A stretch of 64,000 bases of DNA from Streptomyces roseus. GTDB taxonomy: Bacteria > Actinomycetota > Actinomycetes > Streptomycetales > Streptomycetaceae. The stretch lies in assembly GCF_001044425.1 (NCBI RefSeq), contig NZ_LFML01000043.1:1-64000 (forward strand), given 5' to 3'. The position numbers and the translations under genes are program-made. This document shows, in pieces, positions 41,003 to 51,187 of this stretch. How positions within the stretch are numbered: the stretch's first letter is position 1; every line of letters begins with the position of its first letter. The notes under the pieces are model-generated. The model saw only the letters and a program-made list of their open reading frames with translations. It was not told where the DNA came from and ran no database searches.

Positions 41003-41692
41003 TCAGTGGCGGGCGTTGACGCCCGTCAGGGCCGTGACCACGGGGTCCAGCGCCTGGTTGATCTCGTCGCCGATCGAGCGGAAGAAGGTGATCGGCGCCC
41101 CGTACGGGTCGTACACCTCGTCCGCGTCCGGCGACGGCGCGAGCAGCCAGCCGCGGAGCGCGGCAGCGGCCCGCACCAGGGCCCGGGCCCGCTCCGCGAC
41201 CCCGTCGCCCAGCGGCGGCAGCGTGGCCGGATCTATCGCCCGCACCAGCCGCGTGAACTCCTTCAACGTGAACGTCCGCAGCCCCGCCGAATGCCCCATC
41301 GAGATGACCTGCGCCCGGTGGTCCCGCGTGGCGGTGAGCACCAGGTCCGCCCGTATGACGTGCTCGTCCAGCAGCTCGCGCCCGGTGAACCCGGTGGCGT
41401 CCGCCCCGAAGTCCGCGAGCACCGCCGCCGCGTTCGCCTCCATCGGGGCCCCCTCGTGCCCCCACGTCCCCGCGCTCTCCACGATCAGGTCGCCGACCGG
41501 GATGCCGCCCAGCCGGTGCGCCAGCGCATGCCGGGTCAGCCGCTCGGTGATCGGCGAGCGGCATACGTTGCCGGTGCTGACGTGGAGGATGCGGAACGTG
41601 TCCCCGCCGGCGCCCGCCGGGTGGGAGTCCCCCCAGCCGTGGCTGCCGCCGGAGGTGTGCCCGCTTGCTATGCCACGCCCCTCAGGGCTCAC
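41003..41692 (-). CDS. Low-molecular-weight protein-tyrosine phosphatase homologue with Cys-to-Ser active site
   Basis: A 229-residue LMW-PTP-type protein with an N-terminal extension of about 30 residues. The phosphate-binding loop reads HVSTGNVCRSPITE. Family enzymes have Cys where Ser39 (codon AGC) stands, while Cys44, Arg45 and Ser46 are kept. The acid Asp of the DPYG motif is present near residue 195. The nucleophile substitution predicts no normal phosphatase activity. The GTG start overlaps the stop of the Sua5 gene by four bases, coupling the two. A sensor, phosphate-binding or substrate-trapping role is inferred. Confidence 0.85.
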   Translation of the reverse strand: MSPEGRGIASGHTSGGSHGWGDSHPAGAGGDTFRILHVSTGNVCRSPITERLTRHALAHRLGGIPVGDLIVESAGTWGHEGAPMEANAAAVLADFGADATGFTGRELLDEHVIRADLVLTATRDHRAQVISMGHSAGLRTFTLKEFTRLVRAIDPATLPPLGDGVAERARALVRAAAALRGWLLAPSPDADEVYDPYGAPITFFRSIGDEINQALDPVVTALTGVNARH

Positions 41693-42336
41693 GGGGCCAC
41701 CTCGAGGTCGGGCACGACCTCCCGCAGCTGCTCGGCGGTCAGCGCCCCCTCGCGCAGCAGGACGGGAACCTTCCCGGTGACGTCGACGATCGACGACGGC
41801 AGCGTGCTCGGCGTCGGCCCGCCGTCCAGGTACACGGAGACGGAGTCGCCGAGCATCTCGCGCGCCGCGTCGCAGTCCTCGGGCGCCGGGTGCCCCGTCA
41901 GGTTCGCCGAGGACACGGCCATCGGGCCGACCTCGGTCAGCAGCTCGATCGCGACGGGGTGCAGGGGCATCCGAACGGCCACGGTCCCGCGGGTCTCCCC
42001 CAGGTCCCACGCCAGCGAGGGCTGGTGCTTGGCGACGAGGGTCAGGCCGCCCGGCCAGAACGCGTCGACGAGCTCCCAGGCCTGCTCCGAGAAGTCCGTG
42101 ACGAGCCCGTGCAGGGTGTTCGGGGAGCCGATGAGGACAGGGGTGGGCATGGTGCGGCCGCGCCCCTTGGCGGCGAGCAGATCGCCGACGGCCTCCGCAC
42201 TGAAGGCGTCCGCGCCGATCCCGTAGAGGGTGTCGGTGGGCAGCACGACAAGCTCGCCGCGGCGCACGGCGGATGCGGCTTCACGCAGACCCGTCTTGCG
42301 GTCCGTCGCGTCGTTGCAGTCGTATCGCCGGGCCAT
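41689..42336 (-). CDS. L-threonylcarbamoyladenylate synthase (Sua5/YrdC family)
   Basis: A 215-residue YrdC-fold protein. The basic-pocket motif LPTDTLYGIGADAF, then AAKGRGRTMPTPVLIG and 'TVAVRMPLHP...VGPMAVSSANLTG' are all family marks. It makes threonylcarbamoyl-AMP for t6A37 tRNA modification. The single-domain form ends shortly after the core. It lies between prmC and the phosphatase-like gene, an arrangement common in actinobacteria. Confidence 0.92.
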   Translation of the reverse strand: MARRYDCNDATDRKTGLREAASAVRRGELVVLPTDTLYGIGADAFSAEAVGDLLAAKGRGRTMPTPVLIGSPNTLHGLVTDFSEQAWELVDAFWPGGLTLVAKHQPSLAWDLGETRGTVAVRMPLHPVAIELLTEVGPMAVSSANLTGHPAPEDCDAAREMLGDSVSVYLDGGPTPSTLPSSIVDVTGKVPVLLREGALTAEQLREVVPDLEVAP

Positions 42337-42385
42337 CAGCGGGACTCCTCGTGCAGCAGGGGGGTGGCGGGGCGGGGCGGGGGCG

Positions 42386-43231
42386 TCACGGCATGGCCTT
42401 GCGGGCCGTGGCGAAGCGCGGGCGGTTGTTCAGGTCGGGGTGGTCGGCGGCGTCGGCCCAGCCCCGCTCCTCGGCGAAGATCCACGGGACCTGGCCGCCC
42501 TGGGTGTCGGCGTGCTCGATGACCACGATGCCGCCGGGGCGCAGCAGCCGGTGCGCGGTGCGCTCGATGCCGCGGATGGTGTCGAGGCCGTCCTCGCCGG
42601 AGAACAGGGCCATCTCGGGGTCGTGGTCGCGGGCCTCGGGGGCGACGTACTCCCACTCGGTGAGCGGGATGTACGGCGGGTTGGAGATCACCAGGTCGAC
42701 CTGGCCGTCCAGCTCCGGCAGGGCCCTCAGCGCGTCGCCCTGGTGGACGGTGACCCGCGATCCCTCGGCGTTCTTGCGGGTCCAGCGCAGGGCGTCCTCG
42801 GACAGCTCCACCGCGTGCACGCGCGAGCGCGGCACCTCCTGGGCCATGGCCAGCGCGATGGCGCCGGAGCCGGTGCACAGGTCCACGATGAGCGGCTCGA
42901 CGACGTCCATCGCCCGGACGGCGTGTATGGCCCAGTCGACGACCGACTCGGTCTCGGGCCGGGGCACGAAGACGCCGGGCCCGACCTGGAGCTCCAGGTA
43001 CCGGAAGAAGGCGCGGCCGGTGATGTGCTGGAGCGGCTCGCGCGCCTCGCGGCGTGCGACGGCCTCCCAGTAGCGGGCGTCGAAGTCCGCGTCCTTGACG
43101 TGGTGCAGTTCCCCCCGCTTGACGCCGTGCACGAAGGCCGCGAGCTCCTCCGCGTCGAAGCGCGGTGAGGGCACGCCGGCGGCGGCCAGCCGCTGGGTGG
43201 CCTGGGCCACCTCGGCAAGCAGCAAGTTCAC
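42386..43231 (-). CDS. prmC: Release factor glutamine methyltransferase PrmC
   Basis: A 281-residue methyltransferase. The N-terminal helical domain is followed by SAM-binding VDLCTGSGAIAL and the catalytic NPPY (residues 184-187) that places the glutamine. It methylates the GGQ glutamine of RF1 and RF2. The gene directly follows prfA (76-base gap), its substrate, as in most bacteria. The GTG at VNLLLAEVAQ was chosen by family start; longer frames are proline-rich and unlike the family. Confidence 0.95.
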   Translation of the reverse strand: MNLLLAEVAQATQRLAAAGVPSPRFDAEELAAFVHGVKRGELHHVKDADFDARYWEAVARREAREPLQHITGRAFFRYLELQVGPGVFVPRPETESVVDWAIHAVRAMDVVEPLIVDLCTGSGAIALAMAQEVPRSRVHAVELSEDALRWTRKNAEGSRVTVHQGDALRALPELDGQVDLVISNPPYIPLTEWEYVAPEARDHDPEMALFSGEDGLDTIRGIERTAHRLLRPGGIVVIEHADTQGGQVPWIFAEERGWADAADHPDLNNRPRFATARKAMP

Positions 43232-43307
43232 GCTGGTCCTCCGGGCTGCTGTCGTACGGGGGTGGTGCGGGGGCGGTACGGGTCCTGCGGGGGCCGTGCG
43301 GCGCGGA

Positions 43308-44387
43308 TCAGTGCGCGGACGCCAGCTTGGCGGCGGAGTCCGCATCGACGCAGGCCTGGATCATCGGATCGAGGTCGCCGTCGAGCACCTGGTCCAAGTT
43401 GTACGCCTTGAAGCCGGTCCGGTGGTCCGAGATCCGGTTTTCCGGGTAGTTGTACGTGCGGATCTTCTCGGAGCGGTCCACCGAGCGCACCTGGCTGCGG
43501 CGCACGTCGGAGGCCTCCTGCTCGGCGGCCTCCTGGGCCGCGGCCAGCAGGCGCGACCGGAGGATGCGCATGGCCTGCTCCTTGTTCTGGAGCTGGCTCT
43601 TCTCGTTCTGGCAGGAGGCGACCACGCCGGTCGGCACGTGCGTGATGCGCACGGCCGAGTCGGTGGTGTTGACGGACTGGCCGCCGGGGCCCGAGGAGCG
43701 GTAGACGTCGATGCGGAGGTCGTTCGGATTGATCTCGACCTCGACCTCCTCGGCCTCCGGGGTGACGAGCACGCCGGCGGCGGAGGTGTGGATGCGGCCC
43801 TGGGACTCGGTGGCCGGAACGCGCTGGACGCGGTGGACGCCGCCCTCGTACTTCAGGCGGGCCCACACGCCCTGGCCGGGCTCGGTGGCGCCGTTGCCGC
43901 CCTTGGTGCGGACGGAGACCTGGACGTCCTTGTAGCCGCCGAGCTCGGACTCGGTGGCGTCGATGATCTCCGTCTTCCAGCCCACGCGCTCGGCGTAGCG
44001 CAGGTACATGCGCAGCAGGTCGCCGGCGAACAGGGCGGACTCGTCGCCGCCCGCGCCCGCCTTGACCTCGAGGAGCACGTCCTTGTCGTCGCTGGGGTCG
44101 CGCGGGACCAGCAGCAGGCGGAGCTTCTCGGTGAGCTCCTCGCGGTGCGCGCTGAGCTCCTTCACCTCGGCCGCGAAGTCCGGGTCGTCGGCCGCGAACT
44201 CCTTCGCCGTCTCGATGTCCTCGGCGGTCTGCTTCCAGGCACGGAAGGTCGCGACGATCGGGGTCAGCTCCGCGTAGCGCTTGTTGAGCTTGCGCGCGTT
44301 GGCCTGATCCGAGTGGACCGAAGGGTCGGCGAGCTTCTTCTCAAGGTCGGCGTGCTCGCCGACCAGTTCCTCGACCGCCTCGAACAT
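43308..44387 (-). CDS. prfA: Peptide chain release factor 1
   Basis: A 359-residue class-I release factor. The stop-codon-reading motif PAT is at residues 191-193 (RF1 type) and the GGQ is at 235-237 in [14 protein letters not shown]. It terminates translation at UAA and UAG. The start [16 protein letters not shown] is the family start. The prmC gene follows and modifies its GGQ. Confidence 0.98.
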   Translation of the reverse strand: MFEAVEELVGEHADLEKKLADPSVHSDQANARKLNKRYAELTPIVATFRAWKQTAEDIETAKEFAADDPDFAAEVKELSAHREELTEKLRLLLVPRDPSDDKDVLLEVKAGAGGDESALFAGDLLRMYLRYAERVGWKTEIIDATESELGGYKDVQVSVRTKGGNGATEPGQGVWARLKYEGGVHRVQRVPATESQGRIHTSAAGVLVTPEAEEVEVEINPNDLRIDVYRSSGPGGQSVNTTDSAVRITHVPTGVVASCQNEKSQLQNKEQAMRILRSRLLAAAQEAAEQEASDVRRSQVRSVDRSEKIRTYNYPENRISDHRTGFKAYNLDQVLDGDLDPMIQACVDADSAAKLASAH

Positions 44388-44435
44388 CGGGGGCTCCTGA
44401 AGTGAAAGTACGAAAAAGGGCTGCGGGACGACAAA

Positions 44436-44488
44436 GGCGCCGGTCCGGCTGCCCCCGTGTTGGACAGGGTGCAGCCGGGTCCGGCGCC
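44436..44488 (-). terminator. Hairpin terminator after rpmE
   Basis: A 17-bp GC-rich stem with a single bulge, in the prfA-rpmE gap on the rpmE side. It separates rpmE from prfA transcription at least partly. Confidence 0.75.
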
Positions 44489-44497
44489 GGGGGCTCG

Positions 44498-44716
44498 CTA
44501 CTTCGAGCCGGCAGCCTTGCCGAAGCGGGCCTCGAAGCGGGCGACGCGGCCACCGGTGTCGAGGATCTTCTGCTTGCCCGTGTAGAACGGGTGGCACTCG
44601 GAGCAGACCTCGGCACGGATGGTGCCCTCGGTCAGGGTGCTGCGGGTGGTGAACGACGCGCCACAGGTGCAGCTGACCTGGGTCTCGACGTACTCGGGGT
44701 GAACATCGCGCTTCAA
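44498..44716 (-). CDS. rpmE: 50S ribosomal protein L31 (zinc-binding form)
   Basis: A 72-residue L31 with the zinc Cys quartet: SCTCGAS and [13 protein letters not shown]. The zinc (C+) form is the one used when zinc is plentiful; a C-minus form is normally encoded elsewhere. It ends [17 protein letters not shown]. It lies upstream of prfA. Confidence 0.97.
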   Translation of the reverse strand: MKRDVHPEYVETQVSCTCGASFTTRSTLTEGTIRAEVCSECHPFYTGKQKILDTGGRVARFEARFGKAAGSK

Positions 44717-44906
44717 GGTGTCTCCTAGATTCGGGAGGGCGCCGGGTCGCAGGAGCCGAATTGCGCACTGCGTGAACCGGGGCCGACAGACCAGTCTGCC
44801 AGGACCGGGCTGCCTGTCAAAATTCTGAGGACGCCTCCCTCAACGAGGGGGGTCCGCCATCTATTCCGCTCCCCCGCGGAAAGGGTGTGACCAGCTGTTC
44901 TGCCGT

Positions 44907-46007
44907 TCACTGCACGATCTGACCGGCCGTGCCCTTGTCGCCCATCGAGTTGGCGGTGGCCTCGGCCGGGACCGGCTGGTCGGCGAGCAGCGCGTTCCAC
45001 ACCAGCTGGGACTCCTTGGTGAGCGGGGCGACGCGGTCGTGGTCGCGTGCGTCCTGGGTCACCGGCAGCGTGATCATCTTCATGCTCTGGGCGTCGATGC
45101 CCTGGAGGCTCTGCGCGAAGCCCATGAGGGACTTCACGTCGCCGAGCGCCTTGTCGGTGGTGAGCGCCTTGGTACCGGTGTCGGCGAGGTCGAGCAGCCG
45201 CTTGGGGTTGTCGAACAGGCCGATGCCCTTGACCTGCTTGATCAGGGCCTTCATGAACGCCTGCTGGAGCTGTATTCGGCCGAGGTCCGAGCCGTCGCCG
45301 ACGCTCTTGCGGGTCCGTACGAGGCCGAGGGCCTGCTCGCCGCCCAGCTTGTTGGCACCGGCCGGGAGGTCGAGGTGGCTCGATCCGTCCTTGATCGGCT
45401 TGGTGGTCGTGAGCTGGACGCCGCCGAGGTTGTCGATGATCTTCTTGAAGCCCGTGAAGTCGACCTCGACGTAGTGGTCCATGCGGATCCCCGACATCTT
45501 CTCGACGGTCTTGACCGCGCAGGCGGCCCCGCCGATGGTGAACGACTCGTTGAACTGGGAGCGCGAGCTGCCGCGGTCGGTCTTGCCGTTGGCCGTCGTG
45601 CAGGCCGGCCGGTTGACCATGGTGTCGCGCGGTATGGAGACGACGGTGGCCTGCTTGTGGCCCTCGTACAGGTGGACGATCATCGCCGTGTCGGAGCGGG
45701 CCGAGCCGCCGTCGTCCTGGCCGTACTCGGAATTGGCGCCGCCGCGGGAGTCGGAGCCGAGGACGAGGATGTCCATCGAGCCGTTGTCCACGTTCTGCGG
45801 GCGGTCGGTGCCGAGGGCCTGGTCGATGTCGACCGTCTTGAGGTTCCCGTTCAGGTGGAAGTAGAACCAGCCGAGGCCCGCCCCGCCCAGCAGGACCACT
45901 GCGGCGGCGCTCCACGCGGCGATGACCAGGGGCCTGCGGCGCTTCGGCGGTTTTCGTCGGCGCCGGCCCGCGGCACGCCGGCCGCCGCCCCTGCTGTCCT
46001 CGCTCAT
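44907..46007 (-). CDS. LytR-CpsA-Psr (LCP) family wall-glycopolymer transferase
   Basis: A 366-residue membrane-anchored protein. An Arg/Lys-rich cytoplasmic head (about 25 residues) and one helix (27-50) precede the LCP domain from MDILVLGSDSRGG, with the arginines in TVVSIPRDTMV and GGEQALGLVRTRKSV. LCP enzymes attach teichoic-type or other glycans to peptidoglycan outside the membrane. The substrate is unknown. The nearby WecA-type transferase could act in the same polymer pathway. Confidence 0.92.
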   Translation of the reverse strand: MSEDSRGGGRRAAGRRRRKPPKRRRPLVIAAWSAAAVVLLGGAGLGWFYFHLNGNLKTVDIDQALGTDRPQNVDNGSMDILVLGSDSRGGANSEYGQDDGGSARSDTAMIVHLYEGHKQATVVSIPRDTMVNRPACTTANGKTDRGSSRSQFNESFTIGGAACAVKTVEKMSGIRMDHYVEVDFTGFKKIIDNLGGVQLTTTKPIKDGSSHLDLPAGANKLGGEQALGLVRTRKSVGDGSDLGRIQLQQAFMKALIKQVKGIGLFDNPKRLLDLADTGTKALTTDKALGDVKSLMGFAQSLQGIDAQSMKMITLPVTQDARDHDRVAPLTKESQLVWNALLADQPVPAEATANSMGDKGTAGQIVQ

Positions 46008-46244
46008 GCTCTCCTCGGTCCCTGAGTACGTTCCCTGTGAACACAGACGGACGAATGGCGTCCAGGGTTCCACGGCCGACCGGGGTGCCCGTACGGGGGC
46101 ACTATGGCGGCCGGGGCGGGACCAACGGCCCGTTTCCCCTCGGGCGCACCGCTCCCACCTGGGGTTTTCCAGGGGCACGCGCGGCGCGGCGGGCAGGTTC
46201 ACGAAAGCCGCGAGTGTGGCGAACCTCGCAGCCGCGCAAACGAG

Positions 46245-46282
46245 GGAACCGCCCCCGCCGCGGCTGCGGCGGGGGCGGTTCC
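46245..46282 (-). terminator. Hairpin terminator after rho
   Basis: A perfect 17-bp stem with a GGCT loop, 33 bases after the rho stop. The 307-bp rho-LCP gap otherwise holds only the presumed LCP promoter. Confidence 0.82.
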
Positions 46283-46314
46283 GGTGGTGCCGTGAACGGC
46301 GACGGATCGACGGA

Positions 46315-48450
46315 TCAGTCGTCGTTCTTGCCCGACGGGGTCGTCTTGGCGATCTGCATCAGGAACTCGGCGTTCGACTTCGTCTGCTTCATCTTGTCGA
46401 GGAGCAGCTCGATGGCCTGCTGCGAGTCGAGCGCGTGCAGCACCCGGCGCAGCTTCCAGACGATGGCGAGCTCCTCGCTGTTGAGGAGGATCTCCTCCTT
46501 GCGGGTGCCCGACGGGTCGACGTCGACGGCCGGGAAGATGCGCTTGTCGGCGAGCTTGCGGTCGAGCTTGAGCTCCATGTTGCCGGTGCCCTTGAACTCC
46601 TCGAAGATCACCTCGTCCATGCGCGAGCCGGTGTCGACCAGCGCGGTGGCCAGGATGGTCAGCGAGCCGCCGTCCTCGATGTTGCGCGCGGCACCGAAGA
46701 AGCGCTTCGGCGGGTACAGCGCGGTCGAGTCGACACCACCGGACAGGATGCGTCCGGAGGCGGGCGCCGCGAGGTTGTACGCGCGGCCCAGACGGGTGAT
46801 GGAGTCCAGCAGCACGACCACGTCGTGGCCCAGCTCGACGAGGCGCTTGGCGCGCTCGATGGCCAGCTCGGCGACGGTGGTGTGGTCCTCGGCCGGACGG
46901 TCGAAGGTCGAGGAGATGACCTCGCCCTTGACCGACCGCTGCATGTCGGTGACCTCTTCGGGACGCTCGTCGACCAGGACGACCATCAGGTGGCACTCGG
47001 GGTTGTTGGTGGTGATCGCGTTGGCGATCGCCTGCATGATCATGGTCTTGCCGGTCTTCGGCGGAGCCACGATCAGGCCTCGCTGGCCCTTGCCGATCGG
47101 CGACACGAGGTCGATGATGCGGGTCGTCAGCACGCCCGGGTCGGTCTCCAGGCGGAGCCGGTCCTGGGGGTACAGCGGGGTCAGCTTCTGGAACTCCGGG
47201 CGGCCGCGGCCGGATTCGGGCGCCATGCCGTTCACCGAGTCCAGACGCACGAGGGCGTTGAACTTCTCGCGGCGCTCGCCGTCCTTGGGCTGGCGCACGG
47301 CGCCGGTGGTGTGGTCGCCCTTGCGCAGGCCGGCCTTGCGGACCTGGGCGAGGGAGACGTAGACGTCGTTCGGGCCGGGCAGGTAGCCCGAGGTCCGGAT
47401 GAACGCGTAGTTGTCGAGGATGTCCAGGATGCCCGCGACGGGGATCAGGACGTCGTCGTCGGCGACCTGCGGCTCGCTCGGCGCGAACTCGTCGCGGCCG
47501 CGGCGGCCACGGCGGTCGCGGTAGCGGCCCCGGCGGCCGCGGCGGCCGCCCTCGTCGTCGAAATCGTCCTCGGGGCCGTTGCCCTGGGGACCACCCTGAC
47601 GGTCCTGGCGGCCCTGCTGCTGACGGTCCTGGCGGCCGCCCTGCTGCTGGCGGTCCTGGCGGTCGCCGCGGCCACCGCCCTGGCCTTGGCCACCCTGGCC
47701 ACCGCCCTGACCCTGGCCGCCCTGACCCTGGCCGGCCTGGCCCTGGCCCTGGGCGCCCTGGCCCTGGTCGTCGGCCTTGGCACCGCGGTCGCGGCGGTCA
47801 CGGCGGCCGCCCTCGCGCTCGGTGCGGTCACCGCGGTCGCGGCGCTCGCGTCGGCCGCGGCCCTCGCCCTCCTGGGCGGGCGCGGAGACGGCGGTGGCGG
47901 CCTCGGCCTTGGTGTCGGCCGGAGCCGTCGCGGTGGCGGTCTCGGCCCTGGCCTCGGCCTGCACGGCGGCGGGGGCCGCGGTCTCCGGGCTGCCGGAGGG
48001 GGCCGTGGCGCGACGGCGGCGGCGCTCGCCGGCCGGGGCCTCGTCGGCGGCACCCTGCTCGGAGAGCTTGGGGGACGGCTGGCCCGGGATCTCGATCTGC
48101 GCCTGCGCGGCGGTCTTCTCGGCGGGCGCCTCGGCGGCGGCCTCACCCGTACGGGCCTTGCTGGTGGCGCGGCGCTTCGGCTTGGACTCGGCGGCTTCGG
48201 CGGCGGGAGCCGCGGCCTTGGGGGCGCCGCTTCCCGCCTGCGCCTCCTTGATGACCTCGATCAGCTGGCTCTTGCGCATCCGCGCGGTGCCCCTGATGCC
48301 GAGGCCCGACGCGACCTGCTGGAGCTCGGCCAGGACCATGCCATCGAGGCCGGTGCCGGAGCGGCGACGCTTGGGGGCGGCGCCCGCGGCGGGGGCACTG
48401 GTGTCGACAGTGGTGTCGGCAGCGCCCATCAGATCGGTGGTGTCGCTCAC
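46315..48450 (-). CDS. rho: Transcription termination factor Rho with long RG-rich insert
   Basis: A 711-residue Rho, about 290 longer than the E. coli protein. The Rho_N domain ([18 protein letters not shown], near residue 37) is followed by an acidic/Ala and then Arg-Gly-Gln-rich disordered insert (about 70-335). The RNA-binding cold-shock domain comes next. The ATPase has Walker A PPKTGKT with Lys468, Walker [17 protein letters not shown] and the Q-loop/R-loop motifs. The RG insert is an actinobacterial feature that likely adds RNA affinity and can promote phase separation. It ends transcription of untranslated RNA. A 433-bp leader precedes it. Confidence 0.97.
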   Translation of the reverse strand: MSDTTDLMGAADTTVDTSAPAAGAAPKRRRSGTGLDGMVLAELQQVASGLGIRGTARMRKSQLIEVIKEAQAGSGAPKAAAPAAEAAESKPKRRATSKARTGEAAAEAPAEKTAAQAQIEIPGQPSPKLSEQGAADEAPAGERRRRRATAPSGSPETAAPAAVQAEARAETATATAPADTKAEAATAVSAPAQEGEGRGRRERRDRGDRTEREGGRRDRRDRGAKADDQGQGAQGQGQAGQGQGGQGQGGGQGGQGQGGGRGDRQDRQQQGGRQDRQQQGRQDRQGGPQGNGPEDDFDDEGGRRGRRGRYRDRRGRRGRDEFAPSEPQVADDDVLIPVAGILDILDNYAFIRTSGYLPGPNDVYVSLAQVRKAGLRKGDHTTGAVRQPKDGERREKFNALVRLDSVNGMAPESGRGRPEFQKLTPLYPQDRLRLETDPGVLTTRIIDLVSPIGKGQRGLIVAPPKTGKTMIMQAIANAITTNNPECHLMVVLVDERPEEVTDMQRSVKGEVISSTFDRPAEDHTTVAELAIERAKRLVELGHDVVVLLDSITRLGRAYNLAAPASGRILSGGVDSTALYPPKRFFGAARNIEDGGSLTILATALVDTGSRMDEVIFEEFKGTGNMELKLDRKLADKRIFPAVDVDPSGTRKEEILLNSEELAIVWKLRRVLHALDSQQAIELLLDKMKQTKSNAEFLMQIAKTTPSGKNDD

Positions 48451-48883
48451 GAAGGGTCCTTCCCTGGAGCGGACGTCGGCCTGTCTGGCTCGGCGACCGG
48501 TTGTGCTGTCCGGCAGCGGTCCATGGCTTGGTGGGTCATGGGCCGCGGCCGGGGCGGTGGTCCGCCGACAGAGGAACGGCGGAAAGAAACGTGCATGGGT
48601 GGTTCCGGCGAGAGCTCCCGAGCTGGAAGCGTGGGAATGTCACGCCGATTCCGGAGCGTGCTCGAAACTGCTGGAAGCGATCAAAGCAGTCGGGGAGGCT
48701 CCCGGAAGAAAGGTGGTCCCTGAAGGGGACACTGAGCACCGAGCCATGGCGGCTTCGGATGCGCACTTGAGACTAACACTACCGGATCCAACAGATATTC
48801 CCCCTCTCAATCACCGGCAATCGCGCCTTCGGCGCGGGCGGCCTGCCCTGGCCGCCCGCCCCCGGCGGGTATGCCCCTACGGC
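48451..48883 (-). promoter_or_regulatory. Rho leader and thrB-rho intergenic region
   Basis: This 433-bp stretch has no supported gene. Reading towards rho it begins with the thrB terminator, then AT-richer sequence (AATATCTGTTGGATCC) that probably holds the promoter. About 300 bases of leader follow up to the rho start. Long leaders allow Rho to autoregulate by terminating its own message. Confidence 0.5.
48822..48859 (-). terminator. Nested hairpins after thrB
   Basis: A 6-bp CGCGCC/GGCGCG hairpin overlaps a 10-bp GCGGGCGGCC/GGCCGCCCGC stem, 25 bases after the thrB stop. Confidence 0.6.
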
Positions 48884-49810
48884 CTAGCCGCCCTGGTTTC
48901 CCAGCGGCAGGACGCTCGCGCCCGCGGCGTCGAGGGCGAGCCGGTTGGCCGCCCATCCCTCGCCCGCGAGCTGCGCGACCTTGTCGGCCGCGCCGTTGTC
49001 GACCAGCGCGAGGACCGTGGGGCCCGCGCCGGAGATGACCGCGGGGATGCCGTCCGCCCGCAGCCGGTTGACGAGTGCGACGCTCTCCGGCATCGCCGGG
49101 GAGCGGTACTCCTGGTGGAGCCGGTCTTCGGTGGCCGGTAGCAGCAACTCGGGACGCCTGGTCAGGGCTTCGACGAGCAGGGCCGCGCGACCCGCGTTCA
49201 CGGCCGCGTCCACGTGCGGGACGTTGCGCGGCAGCAGGCCGCGCGCGGTTTCCGTCAGGACCGGCTTGGAGGGGACGAAGACCACCGGAACGATGGAATC
49301 GGCGGGCTCCATACGGATCGCCTTGGCGCTGCCGCCGTCCATCCAGGCGAGGGTGAAGCCGCCGAGGAGACAGGCGGCGACGTTGTCGGGGTGGCCCTCG
49401 ATCTCGGTGGCCAGTTCCAGGAGGGCCGCGTCGTCGAGCTTGGCCTCCCCGCCTATGGTCACGGCGCGGGCGGCGACGATGCCGGCGCAGATCGCGGCGG
49501 AGGAGGACCCCAGGCCTCGGCCGTGCGGGATGCGGTTGGCGCAGACGACCTCGAGGCCGCGCGGCTGCCCGCCCAGCAGGTCGAAGGCGGTGCGCATGGA
49601 GCGTACGAGCAGGTGGCTCTCGTCCCGCGGGAGGGTGTCGGCGCCCTCGCCCGCGATGTCGATGTTCAGGCCGGAGTCGGCCACCCGGACGACGACGTCG
49701 TCGTAGAGCCCCAGGGCCAGGCCGAGGGCGTCGAAGCCCGGGCCGAGGTTGGCACTGCTGGCGGGGACGCGCACCCGTACGGCGGCGGCGCGGAACGCTG
49801 GACCGGCCAT
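48884..49810 (-). CDS. thrB: Homoserine kinase
   Basis: A 308-residue GHMP kinase. VRVPASSANLGPGFDALGLAL is the family start and IPHGRGLGSSSAAICAG is the phosphate-binding loop. It phosphorylates homoserine for ThrC. The 300-bp gap up to thrC, with a terminator in it, suggests thrB has its own promoter rather than strict co-transcription. Open frames in that gap are not gene-like. Confidence 0.95.
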   Translation of the reverse strand: MAGPAFRAAAVRVRVPASSANLGPGFDALGLALGLYDDVVVRVADSGLNIDIAGEGADTLPRDESHLLVRSMRTAFDLLGGQPRGLEVVCANRIPHGRGLGSSSAAICAGIVAARAVTIGGEAKLDDAALLELATEIEGHPDNVAACLLGGFTLAWMDGGSAKAIRMEPADSIVPVVFVPSKPVLTETARGLLPRNVPHVDAAVNAGRAALLVEALTRRPELLLPATEDRLHQEYRSPAMPESVALVNRLRADGIPAVISGAGPTVLALVDNGAADKVAQLAGEGWAANRLALDAAGASVLPLGNQGG

Positions 49811-50065
49811 CGTCCGATGACACTCCTTGTGACTGTGCGAGACGAGATCTTCGCTGGCTCGCTGCGAATGTACTGGAGAACGTACGACACCCGAAGGCCC
49901 TCTGGGCAGCACCACGGACATATGCGCGGTGGCGGATGTAAGTACAGCCTATCGAAGGAAGGTTCTCTCGCGACATAGGGCGCACAGGAGGCGCACGATG
50001 CGTGTCGGCGCCTTCCGGTGGATTCCGCCGAATGCCGTGGACTTATGCGTCGTACGACCCGAGTT

Positions 50066-50096
50066 GCCGGATTCCGCGGAGCCCGCGGAATCCGGC
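50066..50096 (-). terminator. Hairpin terminator after thrC
   Basis: A perfect 14-bp stem with a three-base loop, 14 bases after the thrC stop, in the 300-bp gap between thrC and thrB. The rest of the gap contains AT-richer sequence likely to be the thrB promoter. Confidence 0.75.
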
Positions 50097-50110
50097 GAAC
50101 CGGGGGTGGA

Positions 50111-51181
50111 TCAGGCCAGGCCGAGGCGGATGGCCGCGGCCTCCGCGTCCACCGGGACGGTGACCGGCTGCGGAGCACCGGCGACGGCCCAGTCGGGGTC
50201 CTTGAGTCCGTTTCCGGTCACGGTGCACACGATCTTCTGGCCGGGGTCGACCAGGCCCAGCTCGGCGGCCTTGAGCAGGCCGGCCACGGACGCGGCCGAG
50301 GCGGGCTCGACGAAGACGCCCTCCTGTGCGGCCAACAGACGGTAGGCCGCGAGGATCTGGCGGTCCGTCACCTCGTCGATGAAACCGCCCGACTCGTCGC
50401 GCGCGGCGAGCGCGTAGTCCCAGGAGGCCGGGTTGCCGATGCGGATCGCGGTGGCGATGGTGTGCGGCTCCTTGACGACCTCGCCGCGCACGATCGGCGC
50501 GGAGCCGGAGGCCTGGAACCCCCACACGCGGGGCGTACGGGAGGCCAGGCCGTCGGCCTTGTACTCCTTGAAGCCCTTCCAGTACGCGGTGATGTTGCCG
50601 GCGTTTCCGACGGGCAGCACGTGGATGTCGGGGGCGTCGCCGAGCGCGTCCACGATCTCGAACGCGGCCGTCTTCTGGCCCTCGATGCGTACCGGGTTGA
50701 CGGAATTGACCAGCGCGACCGGGTAGTTGTCCGACAGCGCGCGGGCGAGGTCCAGGCAGTCGTCGAAGTTGCCGTTGACCTGGAGGATCTTGGCGCCGTG
50801 CACGAGCGCCTGGCCCATCTTGCCGAGCGCGATCTTGCCCTGGGGCACGAGGACGGCCGAGACCATCCCGGCGCGCACCGCGTAGGCGGCTGCGGAGGCC
50901 GAGGTGTTGCCGGTGGAGGCGCAGATGACGGCCTTGGCGCCCTCCTCCTTGGCCCTGGTGATGGCCATGGTCATGCCGCGGTCCTTGAAGGACCCGGTGG
51001 GGTTCGCGCCCTCGACCTTCAGGTGGACCTCGCAGCCGGTGCGCTCGGAGAGCACCTGCGCGGGAACGAGGGGCGTACCGCCCTCACGGAGTGTGACCAC
51101 GGGAGTGGTGTCCGTCACCGGCAGGCGGTCCCGGTACTCCTCGATGATGCCGCGCCACTGGTGGGTGCGATTGCTGCTCAT
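50111..51181 (-). CDS. thrC: Threonine synthase
   Basis: A 356-residue PLP enzyme. The PLP Lys is Lys66 in [11 protein letters not shown], with [16 protein letters not shown] and the PLP-phosphate loop [12 protein letters not shown]. It converts O-phosphohomoserine to threonine. It belongs to the shorter class of threonine synthases. The gene follows hom with a six-base gap, so the two are co-transcribed. Confidence 0.97.
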   Translation of the reverse strand: MSSNRTHQWRGIIEEYRDRLPVTDTTPVVTLREGGTPLVPAQVLSERTGCEVHLKVEGANPTGSFKDRGMTMAITRAKEEGAKAVICASTGNTSASAAAYAVRAGMVSAVLVPQGKIALGKMGQALVHGAKILQVNGNFDDCLDLARALSDNYPVALVNSVNPVRIEGQKTAAFEIVDALGDAPDIHVLPVGNAGNITAYWKGFKEYKADGLASRTPRVWGFQASGSAPIVRGEVVKEPHTIATAIRIGNPASWDYALAARDESGGFIDEVTDRQILAAYRLLAAQEGVFVEPASAASVAGLLKAAELGLVDPGQKIVCTVTGNGLKDPDWAVAGAPQPVTVPVDAEAAAIRLGLA

Positions 51182-51187
51182 GGGTCC

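Noticed and set aside
48536..48766. 76-codon minus-strand frame in the rho leader
   Set aside because: Third-position GC is poor, no clear ribosome-binding site and no recognisable domain; kept as leader sequence.
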